64,000 nt of DNA from Candidatus Melainabacteria bacterium (GTDB taxonomy: Bacteria > Cyanobacteriota > Vampirovibrionia > Obscuribacterales > Obscuribacteraceae): the NCBI GenBank assembly GCA_003151275.1, contig PLXC01000065.1, forward strand, positions 3,188 through 67,187, written 5' to 3'. Position numbers and translations under genes: made by a program. The stretch's first letter is position 1; every line of letters begins with the position of its first letter. Below the pieces are notes generated by a model. It saw only the letters and a program-made list of their open reading frames with translations, had not been told where the DNA came from and did no database searches. This document shows positions 63,920 through 64,000 of this stretch, piece by piece.

Positions 63920-64000
63920 TTGTCATCAACCTCTGGAACCAACGATTTGATGTTAGGGACAAGATTTGGCAAAATCTTGGCTGCGACTTGAAAGGAGATT
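63916..64000 (-). CDS. C-terminal end of an upstream gene (partial)
   Basis: The minus frame that ends in TGA at 63916-63918 (overlapping the ATG of the next gene as ATGA) is open to the window edge and gives ISFQVAAKILPNLVPNIKS then LVPEVDDK. Too short to identify. Confidence 0.6.
   Translation of the reverse strand, partial: ISFQVAAKILPNLVPNIKSLVPEVDDK

Noticed and set aside
1..64000. tRNA, rRNA, CRISPR, IS or prophage content
   Set aside because: No cloverleaf-like segment, rRNA-like block, spaced short direct repeats, transposase or phage structural gene was recognised; a tRNA scan was not possible by eye.

Overview
The window is gene-dense, of moderate GC, and has no rRNA, tRNA, CRISPR array, IS element or phage module that I could find. 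It reads as a chromosome segment of a Gram-negative bacterium near the Cyanobacteria/Melainabacteria branch; Obscuribacterales-like is my best guess. This rests on the gene mix and is inference: a CsaB pyruvyl transferase, a YvcK homologue with an N-terminal membrane extension, an ABC1/UbiB kinase, a flavin reductase of the kind fused in cyanobacterial diflavin proteins, a DUF2330 protein, IspG, and a very large alanine/threonine-rich repeat protein.

Layout. 1-3.6 kb (minus): the end of a PAS sensor kinase, then csaB-wecG/tagA-mrnC. 3.6-8.8 kb (plus): GlcE- and GlcF-like glycolate oxidase subunits, an RNase D-like exonuclease, gcvPB. 8.9-15.8 kb (minus): zinc-ribbon membrane protein, UbiB kinase, RNase PH, DUF2993-like protein, Thr-rich lipoprotein, gpmI. 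16-20 kb (plus): a PhoR/PhoB/PhoU-like trio with holA and a LOG-family protein. 20.2-26.3 kb (plus): etfBA, an LRR lipoprotein, an APH-fold kinase-like protein, a DUF2330 protein. 26.3-30 kb (minus): ispG, radC, a MATE exporter. 30-37 kb: a stand-alone OLD-like TOPRIM protein with a small membrane protein, rpe, an acyl-CoA dehydrogenase-like protein, small zinc-ribbon and coiled-coil proteins, cysE. 37-42.6 kb: an 1872-residue repeat protein. 42.7-50.5 kb: fabF, a YgjP-type metallopeptidase, cobU, def, and a stand-alone RapZ C-terminal domain coupled to yvcK. 50.5-56.6 kb: patatin, a possible response-regulator relic, sucCD, a PPi-type-looking phosphofructokinase, ribD. 56.7-58 kb (minus): two adjacent toxin-antitoxin modules whose antitoxins are intact and whose toxins are both frameshifted. 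58-64 kb: miaB, tsaC/sua5, a membrane protein, a TPR protein and two secreted-looking or unknown proteins.

Most genes are core metabolism (glycolysis, glycine cleavage, TCA, isoprenoids, riboflavin, fatty acids, beta-oxidation electron transfer) and RNA maturation (MrnC, RNase PH, RNase D, MiaB, TsaC). The accessory content is the giant repeat protein, the LRR and Thr-rich lipoproteins, the APH-like protein, the TOPRIM pair and the toxin-antitoxin island. The strongest points for follow-up are the paired toxin-only lesions at 57.0-58.0 kb, the 10-11 unit repeat array of the giant protein, the RapZ-C/YvcK pair with a possible leaderless promoter, and catalytic-site substitutions in the acyl-CoA dehydrogenase and phosphofructokinase.
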